Shown: piece by piece, positions 14,971-18,438 of the stretch
How the letters are laid out: every line of letters starts with the position of its first letter
Numbering within the stretch: the stretch's first letter is position 1
Source: DATELY01 sp035276085
GTDB lineage: Bacteria; Pseudomonadota; Gammaproteobacteria; Steroidobacterales; Steroidobacteraceae
NCBI GenBank assembly: GCA_035276085.1
Contig: DATELY010000113.1
Span: forward strand, 1-18,438
DNA length: 18,438 nucleotides
Reading direction: 5' to 3'
The notes under the pieces: model-generated
The model's input: only the letters and a program-made list of their open reading frames with translations
Databases searched by the model: none
Told to the model about the DNA's origin: nothing
Translations under genes and position numbers: made by a program

Positions 14971-15915
14971 ATGAAGAACTTACTGATTGGCGTGCACGCC
15001 ATGGGATCCACCGTCGCATCCATTCTCGATCGCATCGTGCTTGCCGAAGAGCTCGGCGTGCAGTGCGCGTGGATGACGAGCGGTCGACTCTCGCCCGATC
15101 CGATGGTGATCTACGGCGCAGCTGCTCTGAAGACGAAACGCATTCAGCTCGGCACGTCGATCATTCCGACGTTTCAACTGCATCCACTCGCACTCGTGCA
15201 ACAGGCTGTAGCAGTGGATCAACTCGCGCCGGGGCGCTTGCGGTTGGGCGTTGGCCCGAGTCACAAACCGGTCGTCGAAGGGGTACTGGGTATTCCGTTC
15301 GATAAACCGCAAGAGCAGCTGCGCGAATATCTCACCGTGCTGCGAGCGGTGCTGAACAAGGGCGAGGTGAATTTCACCGGCAAGCGCATTACCGCACGCG
15401 GCAGCCTGCCGGCGCCGACGCAAGTCAAAGTGCTTGCCTCCGCGCTGCGCGCGAACGGCTTCAAGTTGTGCGGCGAGATGGCCGACGGCGCGATCTCGTG
15501 GATGTGTCCGTTGACGTACCTGCGCGATGTCGCGGCCCCCGCGTTGCGCGAAGGCGCTCGCTCAGCCGGGCGCACACCGCCGCCGCTGATCGGACACGTG
15601 CCCGTGATCGTGAGCGAAGACGCAGCCGCCGTGCGCGAAGCGGCCCGCCAGCAAATCGGGTTCTATCCTCAGATTCCGTACTACTCGCAGATGCTGCAGG
15701 ACGCCGGCTTTCCCGAGGCCGCACGCGGCGAGCTCTCCGATCGCATGATCGATACGCTGGTCGTGCACGGCAGCGCAGCTCAGGTGAAGGAACGGTTGCG
15801 TACGCTGCCTTCCTATTCCGTCGACGAACTGCTTGCCACGGTGATCGAACCGCAGGGGGATGCGAAGGCATTCGAGCGCACGGTGAAGGCGTTGGGAGAG
15901 CTAGCGGCGGAGTAG
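14971..15915 (+). CDS. Luciferase-like (LLM-class) flavin oxidoreductase
   Basis: The 314-residue protein has the bacterial luciferase-like TIM-barrel pattern: an N-terminal strand (NLLIGVHAMG), AAALKTKRIQLGTSIIP (about residues 50-66) and DQLAPGRLRLGVG (about 84-96). These are the common flavin-site segments of F420- or FMN-dependent LLM oxidoreductases. The cofactor and substrate cannot be decided from sequence; because Gammaproteobacteria generally lack abundant F420, FMN is a reasonable default. AGGAA about seven bases before the ATG is a good ribosome-binding site, and the gene follows the S9 peptidase gene closely. It ends just before two REP-like palindromes. Confidence 0.88.
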   Translation: MKNLLIGVHAMGSTVASILDRIVLAEELGVQCAWMTSGRLSPDPMVIYGAAALKTKRIQLGTSIIPTFQLHPLALVQQAVAVDQLAPGRLRLGVGPSHKPVVEGVLGIPFDKPQEQLREYLTVLRAVLNKGEVNFTGKRITARGSLPAPTQVKVLASALRANGFKLCGEMADGAISWMCPLTYLRDVAAPALREGARSAGRTPPPLIGHVPVIVSEDAAAVREAARQQIGFYPQIPYYSQMLQDAGFPEAARGELSDRMIDTLVVHGSAAQVKERLRTLPSYSVDELLATVIEPQGDAKAFERTVKALGELAAE

Positions 15916-15920
15916 GTTTT

Positions 15921-15958
15921 GGTCCCTTCCCTGCGACGCGCTTCACAGGGAAGGGACA
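15921..15958. repeat. Short REP-like palindrome, copy D
   Basis: TCCCTTCCCTG and CAGGGAAGGGA form an 11-bp perfect stem around the core CGACGCGCTTCA. It lacks the GGGTTAGGGTGGGGG tail of other copies and lies six bases after the oxidoreductase stop codon, where it could also aid termination. Confidence 0.65.
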
Positions 15959-15979
15959 CGATACCGCGTCTTGCTCTTG

Positions 15980-16020
15980 TCCCCTCCCCTGCGCAGCGGG
16001 GGAGGGTTAGGGTGGGGGCA
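15980..16020. repeat. REP-like palindrome, copy E
   Basis: TCCCCTCCCCTGCGCAGCGG followed by GGGAGGGTTAGGGTGGGGGCA is a full copy with the GGGTTAGGGTGGGGG tail. It is the inverted relative of copy C. It lies 11 bases beyond the end of the TPR gene (16032), between two convergent genes. Confidence 0.75.
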
Positions 16021-16031
16021 GCCAGGGCAGA

Positions 16032-17537
16032 TCAAGTCACTCGTGTCGATCCCGGCGCAGACGGCGGCGTCCCCGGCTTTTTCGCACTCAAGTCTGCAAT
16101 CCATGCCGCGATCAACTGCGCGATCTTGCTATTCGCGCCCCGCACATCGACCACGATCGGCTGCGCCGCCTGCAGCAACGCCAATGCTCGTTGCTGATCT
16201 TTACCTTGCAATGTGAGCGCCCGCGCCAGTATCGCGCGCGTGATCGCAATCTCGACGCTCCCTTCCGCGAACTCCGCCTGGAACTTCTCCAGTGCCTTGA
16301 GCGACAGCGCCTCAGCTTCGGCACCCAACTTCTTCCGTTGCTCAGGTGTGGCGTTGGCAGCCTGCTCCACCAGAATGCGGGCCTTCCACCCTTTCGCCTC
16401 CGCGATGAACGCATGATCTTCGGGCATGCGCTCCGGCACATTGGCCCGATAGATCGTCAGGGCGCGCTCGAACTCGGTCTTCGCGTCTTCCAGGAAGTTG
16501 CCTTGTTCGAGCTGGTAGATCGCACGGGCAAGTCCCGCGTGGTCATTGCCAACGTACGGGTGATTCTCACCGCGCAGCTGGCCACCCAGTCTGATCAGCT
16601 CGCGGTATTGATCTACCGCCTGCGGCTTCTTCAGTTCCGCCAGCAGCGACGCATAACCGGAGCGAATGTCGAGCAGGTCGGGATGATTCGGCAATCCCGC
16701 CTTGTTCACGTAGATGTCGATCGCCTGCTGATAGAAGCGCTCGGCGTCCGCGTAGTTACGTTGCGACAGGAGCACGAGCGCGAAGTTGGCCTGATGCGTG
16801 GCGTACTTCAGGCTGTACGCACTGCCCGGTTCCTTCGCATCCTGCTGCAGAATGCGCTGATAGAGTTCAACGGCGCCATCGTAATGGCCCTTCATCTGCA
16901 ACACGCGCGCAATCGCATCGAGCAGGCGCGTGGTATTGGGATCGCTCTCTTCGAGATAGAGCTCCTCGAGAATGCGCAGCCCGCGCACAGCCGTTCGCTC
17001 AGCGCCGCCAAATTCACCCGCCTGAATCTGAATGATCGCGAGCTCGACGAGATCCCCGACGACGCCATAACCGTCCGTGCCATACACACGGCTGTTGATC
17101 GCCAGCGCTCGCCGCACGTCCTTTTCTGCCTGCACGGCATCGCCCTTGATGCGATTCAAGCGAGCACGCAGCTTGTAGCTCTTCGCCGTGATCGGATGAT
17201 CCTTGCCGTACAACCTGATGCGTCCGCCCAACGCCGCTCGCACTAGCAGTTCGGCTTGCTCCACTTGCCCGAGATGCAACAGCTTTGCACCCAGCGACTC
17301 GAAAATCTCGGTCGAGAACTCAGGGTCCGCCAACACGCCCGAGCTGGGTCCACGAGGGGGCGCCTTTCCTTTCTCCGCAACACTCGATTTCGTGAGAGAT
17401 GCGACCAGGATCTCCACCGGTGCACCGTCCGGTGCGATCTCCACGGTTTCATCCGAACCGTTCTTCAGCATCTGCCGAGCGGCTGCCCACAAATCCTCTG
17501 TGAAGCCCGCCATGTCGTCCGCAATGAAGATTTTCAT
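16032..17537 (-). CDS. Tetratricopeptide-repeat protein with a unique N-terminus
   Basis: The 501-residue protein is mostly TPR helices. About eight helix pairs can be seen, several of the kinesin-light-chain type with a G-HP connector (e.g. YGKDHP, RGENHPYV) and the alternating small/aromatic residue pattern. The first ~65 residues differ: MKIFIADDMAGF resembles a short strand-helix start, followed by an Ala/Lys/Pro-rich linker. It has no signal peptide and no kinase motifs, so it is probably a cytoplasmic scaffold. The ATG at 17537 is chosen because GGAGGT lies six bases upstream; a GTG at 17543 sits too close to that site. A TPR gene on the same strand precedes it by 136 bases, with a REP-like repeat between. 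Confidence 0.88.
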   Translation of the reverse strand: MKIFIADDMAGFTEDLWAAARQMLKNGSDETVEIAPDGAPVEILVASLTKSSVAEKGKAPPRGPSSGVLADPEFSTEIFESLGAKLLHLGQVEQAELLVRAALGGRIRLYGKDHPITAKSYKLRARLNRIKGDAVQAEKDVRRALAINSRVYGTDGYGVVGDLVELAIIQIQAGEFGGAERTAVRGLRILEELYLEESDPNTTRLLDAIARVLQMKGHYDGAVELYQRILQQDAKEPGSAYSLKYATHQANFALVLLSQRNYADAERFYQQAIDIYVNKAGLPNHPDLLDIRSGYASLLAELKKPQAVDQYRELIRLGGQLRGENHPYVGNDHAGLARAIYQLEQGNFLEDAKTEFERALTIYRANVPERMPEDHAFIAEAKGWKARILVEQAANATPEQRKKLGAEAEALSLKALEKFQAEFAEGSVEIAITRAILARALTLQGKDQQRALALLQAAQPIVVDVRGANSKIAQLIAAWIADLSAKKPGTPPSAPGSTRVT

Positions 17538-17576
17538 GATCACACCTCCCGGATTGTGTTCAGTCCAGCCGCGCCA

Positions 17577-17616
17577 GTCCCCTCCCTGCGCAATGGAGGA
17601 AGGTCAGCATGGGGGC
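17577..17616. repeat. REP-like palindrome, copy F
   Basis: GTCCCCTCCCTGCGCAATGG and the following AGGAAGGTCAGCATGGGGG match copies B and E in order, with a degenerate tail. It lies between the two TPR genes and 40 bases upstream of the start at 17537. Confidence 0.65.
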
Positions 17617-17673
17617 AAACGCCACGGACAGTAAACCAACCCTGCCCCTATGGCCACTGTCCGAATGGCCCAC

Positions 17674-18438
17674 TCATTGCTTTGCAACCTTAGCGAAATA
17701 TTCGGCGGCGGCTTGCGGGCGGTTTTGGGAGCGGTAGAGGTCTTCGATCCAGGTGCGGACTTGGGCGGCCATTTCGCGGTCTTCGGCGCGTTGGGAGTTG
17801 GCGATGAGGGGGTAGGTTTCGAGCAGGACAGATTCTGCATCCTTTACCCGGCCTTGCATGACCCAGGATTTCGCCAAGGCAGCTTTCGTAAGCGCGACCC
17901 ACATACTAGTGTCTCCGAAGTTCGTTTTCATAAGCTTCAGCGCTATTTGCAGGGCATCCTCCGCTTCAATAGGTTTGTTCAGGGCGATGGAACAGCGACC
18001 GAGCATGAAGTTCGCAGCCGCTACATAGGGGTGAGAAGGAGGCAATGACTTCGCATAGACCGCGAGAGCCTCGATGTAGTACCGCTGCGCTGCCGAAAAC
18101 TCCCTTCTCAGGTAGGCCACACGACCGAGGCGGCTCAAGTCATAGCCCACGCGATCACTGTCAGGGCCACTAGCTTTGCGGTCCTTCGCAAGCACATCCT
18201 CAAAAATACTCCGGGCAGAATTCAAATCACCGCGATCCATTAACAATTGCCCGAGGTTGAGCATGGCTGAGACCGTCTCCGGATGTTCAGGCCCTAACAC
18301 GCGACGCCAGGCATCTATCGCTTCTCTGAAAAGCGATTCCGCCTCGATCGTTTCACCCCTGTCCCGTAGCACGACGGCAAGGTTATGAAGATGCCTGATG
18401 TACTGGGGATGATCCCGGCCGTAGATGCGCTCTCCGAT
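17674..18438 (-). CDS. TPR-domain protein, 3' part, truncated by the window edge
   Basis: Reading is open from the right edge (IGERIYGRDHP at the first visible residues) to the stop at 17674, 254 residues visible. It consists of kinesin-light-chain-like TPRs with LGPEHPETVSAMLNLGQLL and similar blocks. Proteins ending in this way (a final NRPQAAAEYF helix) are often the C-terminal part of TPR-fused serine/threonine kinases in related bacteria, but the kinase region, if any, lies outside the window. A GTG at 18372 is in frame, yet the reading frame continues upstream with TPR sequence, so it is not the start. The 3' end, 17701-17823, has unusual codon choice. Confidence 0.85.
   Translation of the reverse strand: MGERIYGRDHPQYIRHLHNLAVVLRDRGETIEAESLFREAIDAWRRVLGPEHPETVSAMLNLGQLLMDRGDLNSARSIFEDVLAKDRKASGPDSDRVGYDLSRLGRVAYLRREFSAAQRYYIEALAVYAKSLPPSHPYVAAANFMLGRCSIALNKPIEAEDALQIALKLMKTNFGDTSMWVALTKAALAKSWVMQGRVKDAESVLLETYPLIANSQRAEDREMAAQVRTWIEDLYRSQNRPQAAAEYFAKVAKQ

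Overview
The window is a GC-rich stretch of chromosome from a proteobacterium. Small paralogous RRM proteins, a MetZ-type sulfhydrylase, kinesin-light-chain-like TPR proteins and REP-like intergenic palindromes together suggest a gammaproteobacterium near the Xanthomonadales/Nevskiales/Steroidobacteraceae. That placement is inference. I see no rRNA, tRNA, CRISPR array, transposase, integrase or phage gene. Genes are packed normally on both strands, with most non-coding DNA in a few structured intergenic gaps.

Layout, left to right. 1-482: REP-like palindrome, a plausible sigma-70 promoter and a long leader for the first RRM protein (483-758, +). 1084-2277 (+): exported AstE/AspA-family zinc hydrolase. 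2314-5011 (-): P-loop kinase followed by a UvrD/Rep-type helicase. 5092-6108 (+): Nudix hydrolase of ADP-ribose pyrophosphatase type and a charged protein of unknown function. 6151-7478 (-): two unknown genes whose stop and start overlap by one base. 7479-7941: a 24-bp inverted repeat and an intrinsic terminator. 7942-8262 (-): second RRM protein, with a glycine-rich tail and another long leader. 8590-10552 (-): metZ overlapping a YigB-like HAD phosphatase gene. 10553-10759: heptamer repeats that form an inverted repeat. 10760-12696 (+): glutathione S-transferase and a FIST sensor-domain protein. 12901-15915 (+): secreted S9 peptidase and a luciferase-like oxidoreductase. 16032-18438 (-): a TPR protein downstream of a second TPR protein that runs off the right edge.

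Most genes are housekeeping or accessory metabolism: methionine synthesis, nucleotide clean-up, peptide degradation and thiol chemistry. No single locus is clearly a new defence or mobile system. The parts least explained by known families are the paired unknown genes at 6151-7478, the two RRM paralogs (62/77 identical in the shared region) with matching long-leader architecture, the structured intergenic repeats, and a sharp codon-usage switch at the 3' end of the edge TPR gene.
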